Shown: piece after piece, positions 50,005 to 60,931 of the stretch
Layout of the letters: each line of letters starts with the position of its first letter
How positions within the stretch are numbered: the first letter of the stretch is position 1
Origin: Lymantria dispar
Lineage: Eukaryota > Arthropoda > Insecta > Lepidoptera > Erebidae
Length of the DNA stretch: 64,000 nt
Assembly (NCBI GenBank): GCA_032191425.1
Contig: CM063459.1
Location: 27,499,001 to 27,563,000 of the forward strand
Direction: 5' to 3'
The notes under the pieces: generated by a model
The model's input: the letters and a program-made list of their open reading frames with translations, nothing else
Databases searched by the model: none
Told to the model about the DNA's origin: nothing
Program-made: the position numbers and the translations under genes

Positions 50005-52822
50005 TGGACCCCGTATCCATTCATCTCCTCCAGGCCAACCTCAACCACACCGCCGGTGCGCAGGACGTGTTCCTGCAAGCCATGGCGGAGTGGTTGATAG
50101 GAGTAGCCGTAGCCGCGGAGCCGTACGTGGTGCCCGACCGGCCTAACTGGTTGGGTAGCACCGATGGCACCGTGGCAATCATCGCCTCCACGTCGTGGCC
50201 TTCGTCGCCTCTGACCCTTAGGGACAGGGGCGTCGGATACGTCGCGGCGGACTGGGGGGAGATTACGCTCCTCGGAGTCTATCTCTCCCCTAACTGGAGT
50301 GTGACCGATTTCGAAGCCTCCCTCACCATCATGGAGGCTTCGTTACGGCGAATGGCATCGCGCCAGGTCTTCGTCTTGGGGGACTTCAACGCCAAGTCCG
50401 TGACGTGGGGGTCTCCCCGGACGAACGACCGAGGACGGGCGATCGAGGAGTGGGCGGCGGCACTGGGCCTCTGTTTGCTGAACAGGGGCTCGGTGCATAC
50501 GTGCGTGCGACAACGGGGCGGGTCGATAGTGGACCTTTCGTTCGCTAGCCCCGAGGTCGTCGCACGCGTGGGGAGCTGGCGCGTCGTGGAGGAGGTGGAG
50601 ACCTTGTCGGACCACCGGTATATCCGGATGGAGGTCTCCCCGGTAATCCCGACGCCCAGCAGGGGTCACGGGGCGGATGGACGTCCTGCGTTCCCGCGAT
50701 GGGCTGTGGGTCGCTTAGACCGGGACCAGCTGGCGGAGACAGCCATCGTTTACTCGTGGCTGTCCTCTGCCAACCAGTCGGACGGGGTGGACGCCGAGGC
50801 TGGCCGCATCCGCAGTGCGTTGACGCAGATCTGCGATGCGGCCATGCCCCGGGTACGGCGTCCGCCCCCGAGGAGGGCGGTCTACTGGTGGTCCCGGGAG
50901 CTGGCGGATCTCCGGGCCGCGTGCATTCGCGCCCGGTGGGCCTACACCCGCAGCCGGCGGCGCCAACGCGACGCGGAGCGGGAGGCCTTGCTGTATGAGG
51001 GCTACCGCAATGCGCGGTCGGCCTTCAGGCTGGCCGTCCGCTCCGCCAAGGACGTCAGTCGGCAGGAGATGCTGGACGGTCTCGACCGTGACCCCTGGGA
51101 ACGCCCCTATCGCGCGGTGCTGAATAAGCTCCGCGCGCGGGGCCTTCCCCTCACCGAGACTCTCCAGCCCAGCCTTCTCACCCGGGTCGTCGAGGACCTG
51201 TTCCCGCGGCGGGCGGAACACACGCCCCCGGTCATGGCTCCGCCAGACACTGACCGGGAGGCTGACGACGACAGTGTTCCGCCTATCACGGAACCCGAGA
51301 TGGGAGTGGCGGTGGCGCGCATATGCGCAAAGTCCACCGCCCCCGGGCCCGACGGTGTTCCTAACCGCGTGTTGGGCCTGGTCCTCGACCACCTGGGTCC
51401 CCACCTCAGGGAGCTGTTCGACGCGTGTTTAGCGTCCGGACGGTTCCTTGGGTGCTGGAAGAAGGGAAGGCTGGTGCTCCTGCCGAAGCCGGGACGGTCT
51501 CCGGGGTCGCCTTCGGCCTACAGGCCTATCGTGCTGCTCGATGACACGGGCAAGCTACTGGAGAGGGTGGTAGCTGCCCGCATCGAGCGGCACCTCGTCG
51601 GCACGGGGCCCGATCTGTCGGACGCCCAGTTTGGGTTTAGGAGGGGTCGTTCGACGATCGCGGCTCTGTTGCGCCTGAGGGCCGTGGCGACTGAGGCCGT
51701 CACCGGTGGGGGAGTGCTGTTGGCGGTGTCCCTAGACATCGCCAACGCATTCAATAGTCTGCCATTCAGCTGCATCAGGGAGGCGCTCCGGTATCACGGA
51801 GTGCCAGCTTACCTGAGGCGGCTAGTGGCAGACTATTTGGTGGGGCGCAGCGTCCTCTGTACCAACCGAGCAGGGGACGTTGTGCGAACGCCCATGACGT
51901 GCGGTGTCCCACAGGGGTCGGTCCTCGGACCCACCCTGTGGAACATCGGCTACGACTGGGCGTTGCGGGGGAGCCTCCCGCCTGGGCTGGGCGTGATTTG
52001 TTACGCCGACGACACGCTCGTCACAGCCCGCGGTGGGACGCTAGAAGAGGCGGTAAGCCTGGCGACCTATGGGCGGGGTCCTTGACCGTCCGACTTAGGG
52101 CCCTCCTGTGGCGACCACAGAGGGTCATGGCGGTCAGGGCCATCCGCGGATACCGCACGGTGGCGACGTAGGCAGCGTGCCTATTGGCCGGGACTCCCCC
52201 GTGGGACCTGGAGGCGGAAATGCTCGCCGAGTTGTATCGGCGGGTGTCGGGGGTGCGCGGGGAGGGCGGTGTGATCTCGTTAAGGGGTCTCACCGCCTGG
52301 CGCGTCGACGCCCGCCGAGACGTCATTGCCCGTTGGGCAGTCCGGCTGGAGAGGCCTCGGTTCGGGGTGCGAACCGTGGATACCTTCCGGCCGGTGCTGA
52401 TGCAGTGGTTGGAAAGGCGGCACGGGGTGCTCTCCTTCCGACTAGTGCAGGTGTTGACGGGGCACGGGAGCTTCGCCAAATACCTGCACAGGGTCGTAAG
52501 GAGGGAGAGTACACCGTCCTGCCACCACTGCGATTGCGACGAGGACACGGCGCGCCACACGCTCGAGGCCTGCGCGGCTTGGGCAGTGCAGTGCCGTGAA
52601 CTCGTCGCAATCATCGGTGCCGACCTGACGCTGCCGGCCATCGCTAGGGCGATGGTCAACAGCGTCGAGAACTGGGACGCGGTCGCAGCCTTCTGCGAGA
52701 CAGTGATCTCGCAGAAGGAGGCGGCGGATCGTCTGCGCGTGGAGCGCAGCCTCGATGAGGAGATCCGCCGCCGGCGACTGGGGCGGCGCAGGCGCAACTA
52801 TCTGCGCCTCATGCCGCCCTAG
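50004..52822 (+). pseudogene. R1-clade ORF2 (endonuclease-RT) with internal deletion and stop
   Basis: Open from ATG 50004 for 693 codons. Endonuclease: LLQANLNH, AAEPYVVPDRPNWLGS, VLGDFNAKSVTWGS, TLSDHRYIRMEV. RT: APGPDGVPNRV, AYRPIVLLDDTGKLLERV, FGFRRGRSTIAALL, AVSLDIANAFNSLPF, GVPQGSVLGPTLWN and CYADDTLV. At about 52065 the sequence jumps from LATYG to a region downstream of the RT thumb. Copy 1 keeps at least 100 extra codons here before it leaves the window, so several hundred bases are missing and the frame shifts (stop 52083-52085). The downstream part has a TAG in RTVAT*AACLL (52168-52170) and then stays open to 52822 with the finger CHHCDCDEDTARHTLEAC. Dead, but catalytic motifs of both enzymes are intact. 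Confidence 0.88.
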
Positions 52823-53126
52823 CCGAGGCCGCGGGTGACGTGACCGGGGATTAGTCCGTCACCCGCCGAGAGGCCGACCGCGTGAGGAAAGACCGACGTC
52901 CTCCCCGAGGGGTGACGTCGGTCGATGGGAGGGTACCCCGCGTAGGGGGTATTCCGTCGGGCCGACCACTGACGACAAGTAAACCTGCTCCGGTGGTCGG
53001 CCCAATGACGAAGGCGAGGTGGTTTTCGGGTGGGTTGCGGGAGTTGCGTGCTTAAGCCCCTCTGTCGCCCCGGACGGAGTGGTGCGGAGGCGCGCCGACC
53101 GCGACCCAACCAAAAAAAAAAAAAAA
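52823..53126 (+). terminator. R1 copy 2 3' UTR and poly(A)
   Basis: GC-rich 3' UTR with inverted words GACGTCGGTC and GACCGACGTC, the GTATTCCGTCGGGCCGACCA block shared by all R1-type fragments here, and a terminal CGCGACCCAACC before 16 A. This region is what the enzyme recognises in related elements. Confidence 0.7.
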
Positions 53127-53139
53127 AGCATCGATTTTG

Positions 53140-53857
53140 AAACATTCTTCATTGCTGCTCCACTTCTGTTAGTCTTAGCGTGATGATACATAACCCATAG
53201 TCTTCATCGATAAATAGGTTATCCAATACTGAAATAATTTTTCAAATTGGACTAGTATTTCCTTAGATTAGCGCGTTCAAAAAAACAAACTCTTCATCTT
53301 TATATATTGGTATCGATTAGTCGCAATGGTTTAAGAGTGAGCAGAAAGAAAAGCTATCCCTAAAGCAATAAATTATATTCACGTCGATAGGATGAAAAAT
53401 TGCTGAATAATTTTATATCTAGTTAAATGTTAAGATCGCCTCCGACATGCAAATAACAAACGATCCACAAGCATAGATCATTTGACTACGCGTTCTTGGG
53501 ACATTTCGCCTTCATATATCAACGGTCGAGCACCGTTATAAATTCTTCGGTCAAGAAATTGGTCAGCCCGGTGATATATACCGGTTTAGTCAGAGTAAAT
53601 ACTTACTACGCACACGGGGGCCCCCCATGAAAAATTTATGGTTAGCAATATAGCCCTTGATGAAACTTGTGGATGGACGCGATTTTTTATACCTTATTTT
53701 TATGTAAGGATATTTTGGTGATCGTCTAGAGGTATTTTGTTATATTTCTTTAGTGTAAGTGGCTATTGAAGGATAATGGTCATGCTGGGAAACCTTACAG
53801 ATTTACTTTTTTTTTAAAGAACATTTGTCTTAATAATTTCTAATGCTTACGCGTGTA
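53140..53857. other. Hel-K remainder, then unassigned AT-rich DNA
   Basis: 53140-53330 continues the Hel-K interrupted by R1 copy 2 (TATTTCCTTAGATTAGCGCG). From 53331 onward no family or ORF is recognised. Confidence 0.45.
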
Positions 53858-54005
53858 TTGTAAATAAAACTGTTTTTACGGATTTTATGGCATTTGCATA
53901 TGGTTTTTGATTGACTGACGTTTCGAACATTTTACAGCATTCGTGGTCACGAGTATGATCCATACAAACACGATAAAAGCTGTAAAAATAGTTTTACTTA
54001 CAATG
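53858..54005. repeat. MITE-H
   Basis: AATAAAACTGTTTTTACGG arm, GACGTTTCGAACATTTTAC, CATTCGTGGTCACGAG, and the opposite arm ACACGATAAAAGCTG. Confidence 0.65.
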
Positions 54006-54246
54006 TTAAATGAGTCATTTTCAAATATAACTAAAAATGTAGTAGACATACGAATTTATGTAGAAAGAAAATAAGAATACAATTACGATAAAATATTGTA
54101 AAGGACAACTAAAGGGCTGAAATAAAAAAACTTACCGCAAGTATCCATTTTATTCTAAAAAAAAAGCAACATCAGTCGCTAAGGAAATAATCGTTGTATT
54201 GCGGAAAAATTTAATAACATATAATTGACAGAGATAAATCACAACT

Positions 54247-54480
54247 TTTTGTTTGCGGGTGGGTAATGGTCGGCGACACTCGCTGTCCGACTCCGTCCGG
54301 AGTCCGGTCCAGAGTTCCTTGACTTCAGTGATCGGACCGACAGAATACCCCGAGGAAGTATCCTCTCCCGTCGACGTCCCCTACCGGGACGGTGAGCGCC
54401 GTCGCGAGGCTAACCTCTCCGCGAGTGCCCGGACTAAATCTCCGGTCTGGTTACCCGCAGCCTCTGCTAGGGCGGCATCA
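54247..54480 (-). mobile_element. R1-type 3'-UTR fragment with 15-bp TSD
   Basis: GCGGGTGGGTAATGGTCGGC, CAGAGTTCCTTGACTTCAG, CTCTGCTAGGGCGGCATCA. AGATAAATCACAACT is repeated exactly at 54232-54246 and 54481-54495. Confidence 0.8.
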
Positions 54481-54531
54481 AGATAAATCACAACTAAGCT
54501 CAGTACAATAATTTCTGAATGGCACTAAATA

Positions 54532-54740
54532 TTATCATCATTACTTCGGCTCATATCTCGTCTGTTGGACTCGAGCCTCCTCCTCAATAGGATGGAAATT
54601 GTCCTACTATACCACGTTGGTAAGACCTGTTGGTATAGAATTTATTTTCAAGTTTTCCTTCTCTTCCATAAATATTATATGCCAATTCCATAGTCGTCTT
54701 TTACGACACCCACGGGTAAGAGAGGGGGTGGATAATTGTA
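54532..54740 (-). repeat. SINE-A copy
   Basis: Plus strand: TTCGGCTCATATCTCG, CTCGAGCCTCCTCCTC, TGGTATAGAATTTATTTTC, AGTCGTCTTTTACGACACCC; the head end (TCCGTCACC) is missing. Confidence 0.75.
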
Positions 54741-55003
54741 CAAAGCAGTAACCTGTTAAATGTTACAGATTATTAGATAAGGGGTAATTATTATCCCAGT
54801 ACTATATAGCTGATAAATCTTTAGACCACAAGAGCGACAACAAGGGTTTATTTAAGAGTAAGTCCAGACGTGTGAATAGCGAGGGGTTAACCCATGCAAA
54901 TTATCTTATCACCTCGATTGTAGCTGAAGTACTGTTGTTATTAAATATGCAAATCGACCGATAACAGATTTTGTTTTGAAATTTGAAATTAATGGACATT
55001 TAC

Positions 55004-55200
55004 GGCACACATGGCGAAGTGGCTAAGATACCTAGCGTGCCAGTATTAGGGGTTCGAATCCCACACGGGACAACAGTTTGTACGATTCACAAATTGTTGT
55101 TGTGAGTTTGGATGTAATTTGTGTCCGTTAATTATATGTTTGTAAAGTCTGCCGCAATACAAGGATTATTTACTTAGTGCACGGTATTGTAGATTCAGAA
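55004..55200 (+). repeat. SINE-T (tRNA-derived SINE)
   Basis: A box TGGCGAAGTGGC (55012-55023), B box GGTTCGAATCC (55051-55061), then TTTGTACGATTCACAAATTG and GGATGTAATTTGTGTCCG. The pol III boxes are intact, better than in the 15142 copy. Confidence 0.82.
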
Positions 55201-55227
55201 CTGAAGATTATTTTACTAAATATTGAA

Positions 55228-55455
55228 AATCATTTCGGCTCATATACGTTCCAGTGTTGGAATCAAGCCTCCTCCATAAATAGGAGGGATATTGGCCTTA
55301 CTATATATATACCAGCTGACCCAACAGACGCTGTTCTGTTCAAGTAAGCGCCATCTACTGGGTCCAATTGATTATTTATCCAATTTCCCTCATATTATGG
55401 AGGAGGCTCGAGCCCAACATTGGGACTAGTATGAGCTGAAATGATGATGATGATT
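55228..55455. repeat. Composite of SINE-A piece (minus), Hel-C end and SINE-A piece (plus)
   Basis: 55228-55310 reads TTTCGGCTCATATACGTTCC (SINE-A, minus). 55312-55345 is a Hel-C end (GCTGACCCAACAGACGCTG). 55378-55455 is a plus-strand SINE-A 3' end (ATTATGGAGGAGGCTCGAG to ATGATGATGATGA). Confidence 0.6.
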
Positions 55456-56257
55456 TACTCCACCAAAATATGTATAACTTCAGTAAAAAATCTAATACGA
55501 TCGTCTAGCATAATAAGTAAAATCCCGGTCACATTTAGTCTGTCTACAAAGCAAAACTTCTCAGCAAACAGGGTCTGTTAACAAGTTCTATATTTCCGAT
55601 GTGGAATATGTAAATACGCTAGGTCTGTCACCGACACGCAGCCTTCGACTCGAGTTTAATATCCCGATTCCTTTCACAAGAATTATTCGTTCAAGATATT
55701 CATATATGTGCCTATCTAGTTTATATATTACAATATTGATAAATATATACAGATAAACAGCAGCAGCAGCAGCGATAGCAGACTCGGCCACGTGTTGCTG
55801 TGGCTAATGTTTTTGTTATATTACATTTTATTAAACTATTTAAGTGGAACTGTAGGAGAACATCTGTCATGGAGGTCGTCATATTTTTTAAAAATGGCAT
55901 CTATGTAAAAAGCAAGTTAAAATCGTATATGACACGTTTGTAGGTTTGACATAGCAGCGCCATCTATTAATTAATTACTCAATCCAGTCAACAGATATCG
56001 CCATCTGTTAAAATCGTTTGGAGTTAACAGATAATTGTGAATGTCAAATAATAGGTATATAGGTAATACAAATAATTTGCAATAAAATAATATTGCGACT
56101 ATAAATTAAGATGTAAGCTATCCTATCTTTCAAGTTTGATCAAACTGCACACGGTGTGCAAATTTGATTAAAATCGATAAAGTAGTTTAGGAGTCCATCG
56201 CGGACAATTAACGTGACATGTAATTTATATATATTAAGATATACAATTTAAAACAAT
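55456..56257. other. Unassigned; short (CAG)n and CGCCATCT words
   Basis: (CAG)5 at about 55758-55773 and GCGCCATCTATTAA / TCGCCATCTGTTAA near 55960-56005. No ORF with recognisable motifs. Confidence 0.4.
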
Positions 56258-56485
56258 TTTTCGTATAATGATAGAGAAAGAATACAATACACCCACCCTC
56301 TTGTCTTCCCCGTGGGTATGGTAAGAAACAACTAAGGGATATAATGCGAAAGAAGGAAAACTCGAGATAAAATCCTATGCCAGCACGCTGGACTAGCTTA
56401 ATATACTAGATCATTTTCCCTCCCATTATCGAGGAGGCCCAAGCCCAACAGTGAGACCTAGATGACCTGTCATGATGATATGATA
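56258..56485 (+). repeat. SINE-A, diverged
   Basis: GATAGAGAAAGAATACAATAC, CCCGTGGGTATGGTAAG, ATAAAATCCTATGCCAGC, GGAGGCCCAAGCCCAACAG, CATGATGATATGAT. Confidence 0.75.
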
Positions 56486-56514
56486 TAAATTAAAGGAAAT
56501 TAAATATAAGCTAC

Positions 56515-57010
56515 TAGCTGACCCGGCGAACTTGGTACCGGCATAATTTTTTTGATGTGAAACATCTATAGGCGAGGGTGAGTGAATTCGTCACGTGGCG
56601 TTTAACGCCACGCTTCGCGGTCCCCTATTAATTAACTACTAATTTTTTTTTTTTTTTTTGTGTGACTTAGTTGTTAGCCTCAGATGGCTGTGACAACTTT
56701 ACCCGGACTGGTGGGTGAGCGCTGAGGGCTCTCAACCCGCGATTAACTACTAAATAAATATCTGGACACATATCTACATTTTTGTAACGAAACCATGGTG
56801 CGATTAAAAATTTTGTACAACGCCATCTAGTGAACTCATAGTAAATTGTTACCTATAAGGTATACTAATGAAAATTAACGGTTTTTAAATAAAAATCATC
56901 ATTTTCTGGAAAAAGAATCGTAACTTTATTTTTATTAATACTTTATGCTGTATCCTGTCGTAATTTGTTCTTTTTTGCATATATACTTGTTCTATAAAAT
57001 AATGTATAAT
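56515..57010 (+). repeat. Repeat J, interrupted by a small retroposed fragment
   Basis: Begins CTAGCTGACCCGGCGAAC, then GATGTGAAACATC (56554-56566), GGCGTTTAACGCC, and, after the insertion, TCATTTTCTGGAAAAAG and CTGTCGTAATTTGTTC shared with 6341-6790. Confidence 0.65.
56643..56741 (-). mobile_element. Retroposed 3'-end fragment with 12-bp TSD
   Basis: Minus strand: GTTGAGAGCCCTCAGCGCTC ... CTAACAACTAAGTCACAC followed by a long A run. ATTAACTACTAA is repeated at 56631-56642 and 56742-56753. It is the 3' terminus of some non-LTR element; family not identified. Confidence 0.75.
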
Positions 57011-57248
57011 AACTTCCTAATATAAGTATACCATATCTAGGTGCTTTATTTTTATGTACGAAAACTGGACAACCGCTTTCTATTAGTTTCAGCTGTATAT
57101 TTATTTGTTTATATGTCATCGACTCCTAGGAATTGAATTTTTATCCAATTTAAACAGTCAGATTTCATTTAAAATTTGTAACAAGGACCAATGACGATAA
57201 ATAATTTAAATAGCTTGTCTTATTATCATTACAGGATTAGTGATTTCT

Positions 57249-57563
57249 TCTATACCAATAAATAAAATTGGAGTGTCTGTTTGTAATGTCAAAATAATAG
57301 GCTTTTTTTATACTCACACGGTTATTTGCACGACACCTATGCCTAAAATAGCAATTAAAAAATTTTTGTCTGTCTGTCTGTTTGTTCCGGGTAATCTTCA
57401 AAATGGCTGGATCGATTTCAAAAATTCCTTCACCAATGGAAAGCTATAATATCAGGGCGTAAACTAGGCTATATTTTATCCCGGTATTCCCACGGGAACG
57501 GGAACTACGCGGGTAAAACGACTATAACCTATAACCGAAGCGAAGCGAGGGCGGATTGCTAGT
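57249..57563 (+). mobile_element. Hel-E
   Basis: TCTATACCAATAAATAAAA to GGCGGATTGCTAGT; 3' flank T. Very close to 32717-33039. Confidence 0.72.
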
Positions 57564-57879
57564 TATAAAATATATTTTGTAGCTGTGATTTAACCTGGCT
57601 CGATAGATGTCGCTAATTCTATAGCCACAAGGATTAAGTCGCAGTAATCAAATGATTAGCCGATATGTCAACCAATTGTTGTTTTTGACTTATTAGTAAC
57701 CATAATTATTATACATTTATTTATTTAGACTTCTATAGTAATAGAACTTTTCTATTCACATCACCATCATAACTTTTAGGAGCGTCTAGTGTAAAATTAC
57801 TAATTGCATCATTTTCTACAAACATTAAAATAAAAAATATGTTATGATAAATATGATGCATAGATGTCAGTAGTATATT
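57564..57879. other. AT-rich stretch without recognised feature
   Basis: No family or coding frame seen. Confidence 0.4.
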
Positions 57880-58110
57880 CCCATGTGGTGACAGAGTAAG
57901 AATATAATTCATCACCTCCTCTCTTAGTCGTGAGTGTCGTAAAAGACGACTAAGGGATTGAAATATGTAAATAACACTTATCTATATGAAGAAAACTCGT
58001 AATAAAACATTATATCAAACCGTCTACCAGCGTGGTATAATAGATCCATTTAAATTGTGGAGGATGACCTAGCAGTGGGACGTACATGAGCCGAGATTAT
58101 GAGATATGAT
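57880..58110 (+). repeat. SINE-A, full length, diverged
   Basis: CATGTGGTGACAGAGTAAG, TCGTAAAAGACGACTAAGGG, ACCAGCGTGGTATAATAG, AGCAGTGGGACGTACATGAG. Confidence 0.8.
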
Positions 58111-58303
58111 ACCAAGATAGAACACAGAAAATAAATACTTTTCAAATTATTCATTATTAACCATTGCTTAACATCACGTTGTGAATATTCTTTTCTTTTA
58201 AGGTTTTTGTATTTGACAAGTATGTCTCTAAAGATGAGAACCCTATATAACGCTGAAATGAAAATCGTAAAAAATCTTCATAAGAATATTTATTTTATTT
58301 CAT

Positions 58304-58551
58304 CATCATCATCATCTCAGCCCATATACGTCCCACTGTTGGGCTCGAGCCTCCTCCATAATGGAAGAGTAATTGACCTACTATACCACGCTGGTCAGAC
58401 GTGTTGGTATAGGGTTTTATTTCGAGTTTGACTTCTCTCGCATAGATGTTATATGCGTTTTATATCCCTTAGTCGTCTCGTATGATCACCCACGGGTAAG
58501 ATAGGGGGTGGGGTGAATTGTATTCTTACTCCGTCACCACACGGAAGGCTT
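58304..58551 (-). repeat. SINE-A, full length, same subfamily as 31764
   Basis: Plus strand from CATCATCATCATCTCAGCCC to TTACTCCGTCACCACACGG. It shares the unusual GATCATACGAGACGAC / GTATAAAACGCATATAAC variants with the 31764-31999 copy, so the two belong to one recent subfamily. Confidence 0.9.
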
Positions 58552-58729
58552 TTATTTAACATATATTTTATTTTATTTCATTTCAATGAGTACTTATTGG
58601 CAGGTTTCGTATCGAATAAATTATCCATTTTAAAATTGACTTTACGGCTTGTATTTGTGGCTCGAAATACTTTCATCCGTTCACAGACGTTCATTTCAAA
58701 AAAAAAAGCTCATCGTGGGCATAGGTTCT

Positions 58730-58860
58730 ATGAAAAGTACTCGATACATTAAAGTAAGTATCGATACTTTAGCGAGTACGTTACTTTTCTTTCGATACTA
58801 CTCATGGGTACAGTATCGATACTTTCTATTCCATATCGTGTCTCTACTTGAATAAAATAA
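58730..58860. mobile_element. Possible hAT-like MITE with AGTATCGATACT words
   Basis: AAGTATCGATACTTT and CAGTATCGATACTTTC plus a right end GTGTCTCTA (reversed TAGAGACAC). TSD not clear. Confidence 0.3.
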
Positions 58861-58910
58861 TTTCGATGTTTCACATCTGCTAGGCGTCCTGAGTGACGGC
58901 ACACTTTTTT
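58861..58910 (-). repeat. Repeat J right end only
   Basis: GATGTTTCACATC (58865-58877) followed by TGCTAGGCGTCCTGAGTGAC matches the reverse of 6343-6377. Confidence 0.6.
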
Positions 58911-59005
58911 CATAAATATATTTTATAAATTGCCGAAAAATATAGTCTGTCTATAGCTGTCATTTGCGTTTTGTTATTACACGTCAGATATGGTGGTGAC
59001 AGATT

Positions 59006-59250
59006 CCGTGTGGTGACGGAGTAAGAATACAATTCACCACTCCCTATCTTGCCCGTGGATGTCGTAAAAGACGACTATGGGATATAATATGCACATAACA
59101 TCTATGCAAGAGAAGGAAAACTCGAAACGAAACCCTATACCAACATGTCTGACTAGCACGGTATAGTAGGTCAAATTCCCTCCTATAGTGGAGGAGGCCC
59201 GAGCCCAACAGTGGGACGTATGTGGGCTGTGATAATGATGATGATGTTAG
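59006..59250 (+). repeat. SINE-A, full length, well preserved
   Basis: TCCGTGTGGTGACGGAGTAA, TCGTAAAAGACGACTATGGG, AAACCCTATACCAACATGTC, GAGCCCAACAGTGGGACG, (GAT)n tail. Confidence 0.88.
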
Positions 59251-59434
59251 ATATGTTTTTGTTATACCACGTTTCATAGTGTCTTGTATTCTCTTTGACG
59301 TTTTATGTTACGTCACCCAGGAAGATAAAAATTCTATGTCCGTCTCCTGGATCTAAGCTACCTCCCCAGCAATTTTCAGCCAAATCGGTGCAACCGTTCT
59401 TGACTTATAAGTAGTGTAACACTAAAACGACTTC

Positions 59435-59435
<1 letters not shown>

Positions 59436-59489
<54 letters not shown>

Positions 59490-59581
59490 TTATTTATTTA
59501 TATATATATATATTATATATATATATATATATATATCTCTTTATTTATTTATATATATATATATTATATATAATATATATA

Positions 59582-59612
<31 letters not shown>
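59436..59612. repeat. Long (TA)n region with TTTATTTA interruptions
   Basis: Three TA blocks separated by CTTTATTTATTTA and a short (GT)n. It continues after the SINE-G insertion at 59851-59870. Confidence 0.92.
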
Positions 59613-59615
59613 GTG

Positions 59616-59850
59616 ACCATCATCATCATCTTGCTCTTATTCCAATTACTTGGGGTCGACGCAATATGTCATCTGTTTTGACATATTGCAAAAAGTTTCG
59701 GCAATGACTTTTATGACCGGCCGCCTGCCTGACGTCAACCCTCCTTGGGAATGTAATCGTTGATCCAAATGGTACCAGATGGAGTTGGTCCGGGTCAATC
59801 TAGGGCTCTTAGTCGTCTTTTACGACACCCACGAGCAAAGCAAGGGTTGT
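59616..59850 (-). repeat. SINE-G, 5'-truncated, inserted at the edge of (TA)n
   Basis: Plus strand: ATCATCATCATCTTGCTC, GGTCGACGCAATATGTCATC, GACCGGCCGCCTGCCTGACG, AGTCGTCTTTTACGACACCC. ATATATATATATGTGACC is present on both sides, a TSD of about 20 bp. Confidence 0.85.
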
Positions 59851-59874
59851 ATATATATATATATATATGTGACC

Positions 59875-60522
59875 AACTTTTGAAATTACTTGCCACTATG
59901 GTTACGGTACATTTTTTTTACAGGATGGTGTGTTAAAATCAAATGATTAATGTTTTCTTCGAAAAAAATAAGGTATAGCCATAACAAATGTATATTTTTT
60001 TTATGTTATTGTTAAATGTCTAGTTTTAATTGTACTTGTGGTCGATAGTGCAGTTATCTGCGCTTCCAACAAGAAATATCCGATGCCAGAATTAGCCTAT
60101 TAGTCGTTATAGTACTTGAAAATATCGTACAAGGTCTGATTTTTCACCGTTTTTAGTAATATGCTCATATCAAAAAAAAGTGACATGGATTTTCTTTTTT
60201 ATTTTCTTCAGAGCTGTCATAAAATCTACCACCCACTTTCTAATTTAGGGACACCCTGTATATATATAGATGAGTAATATTAAATGTAGTGACATTGCTT
60301 CTTTATGAGAATCATTTTATTTGCTTTGATTTACTCGAGAACATTTTTTAAACGGTCTCGATCGTGGCATGTAAATAAATCGACTTTATATATCATGTCT
60401 AGACGATATTATTTTATTAATACTGTCTATTTCCATACTGATGTTTGCTTTTAAATATGGGATACCACATGGCACGGTATGGTAATGACACGTAAATAAT
60501 AGCGTACATATATGTATCTATC
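59875..60522. other. AT-rich stretch without recognised feature
   Basis: No family, tract or ORF that I can support. Confidence 0.45.
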
Positions 60523-60768
60523 TATACCAATAAATAAAATTGGAGTGTCTGTTTGTAATGTCAAAATAATAGGCTTTTTTCATGCTCACACGGTTATTTG
60601 AATGACACCTATGCCTAAAATACAGATTAAAAAACAGACAGACAGACAAAAATTTTTTAATTGCTATTTTAGGCATAGGTGTCGTGCAAATAACCGTGTG
60701 AGCATGAAAAAAGCCTATTATTTTGACATTACAAACAGACACTCCAATTTTATTTAAGGGTATAGATT
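60523..60768. repeat. Hel-E 5' halves as a head-to-head palindrome
   Basis: 60525-60632 is the first 108 bp of Hel-E on plus; 60660-60768 is the same segment on minus, joined through an ATTAAAAAACAGACAGACAG spacer. The arms differ at only a few positions. Confidence 0.85.
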
Positions 60769-60774
60769 TGATTT

Positions 60775-60870
60775 GCCGTGTGCTGACGGAATAAGAGTAC
60801 AATTTACTACCTCCTAGCTTACCTGCGGATATTGTAAGAGGCAACTCAGTATTGCCAGAGAAAGTACTAG
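60775..60870 (+). repeat. SINE-A 5' fragment
   Basis: CCGTGTGCTGACGGAATAAG, ATTTACTACCTCCTAGC, GTAAGAGGCAACTCAG. Confidence 0.6.
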
Positions 60871-60931
60871 TAAATCTGCGTGAAATGTCAAACATGTTCT
60901 TTTTTTTACTTATCCTACTATTCTTGTACTC

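Larger units (their letters stand above)
46874..53126 (+). mobile_element. R1-clade non-LTR retrotransposon, copy 2, end to end
   Basis: 6.25 kb from a G-run 5' end to a poly(A) tail (53112-53126), flanked by identical 13-bp target duplications AGCATCGATTTTG (46861-46873 and 53127-53139). It contains 5' UTR, ORF1 (one stop), a TAATG ORF1/ORF2 junction, ORF2 (one internal deletion, one stop) and 3' UTR. The target is a Hel-K repeat, not SINE-A, rDNA or a telomere repeat. Its 3' UTR is of the type also seen at 20154 and 21781. Confidence 0.93.

Noticed and set aside
46861..53139. R1 insertion in 28S rDNA
   Set aside because: The flanks are AT-rich Hel-K sequence with no rRNA similarity that I can see.
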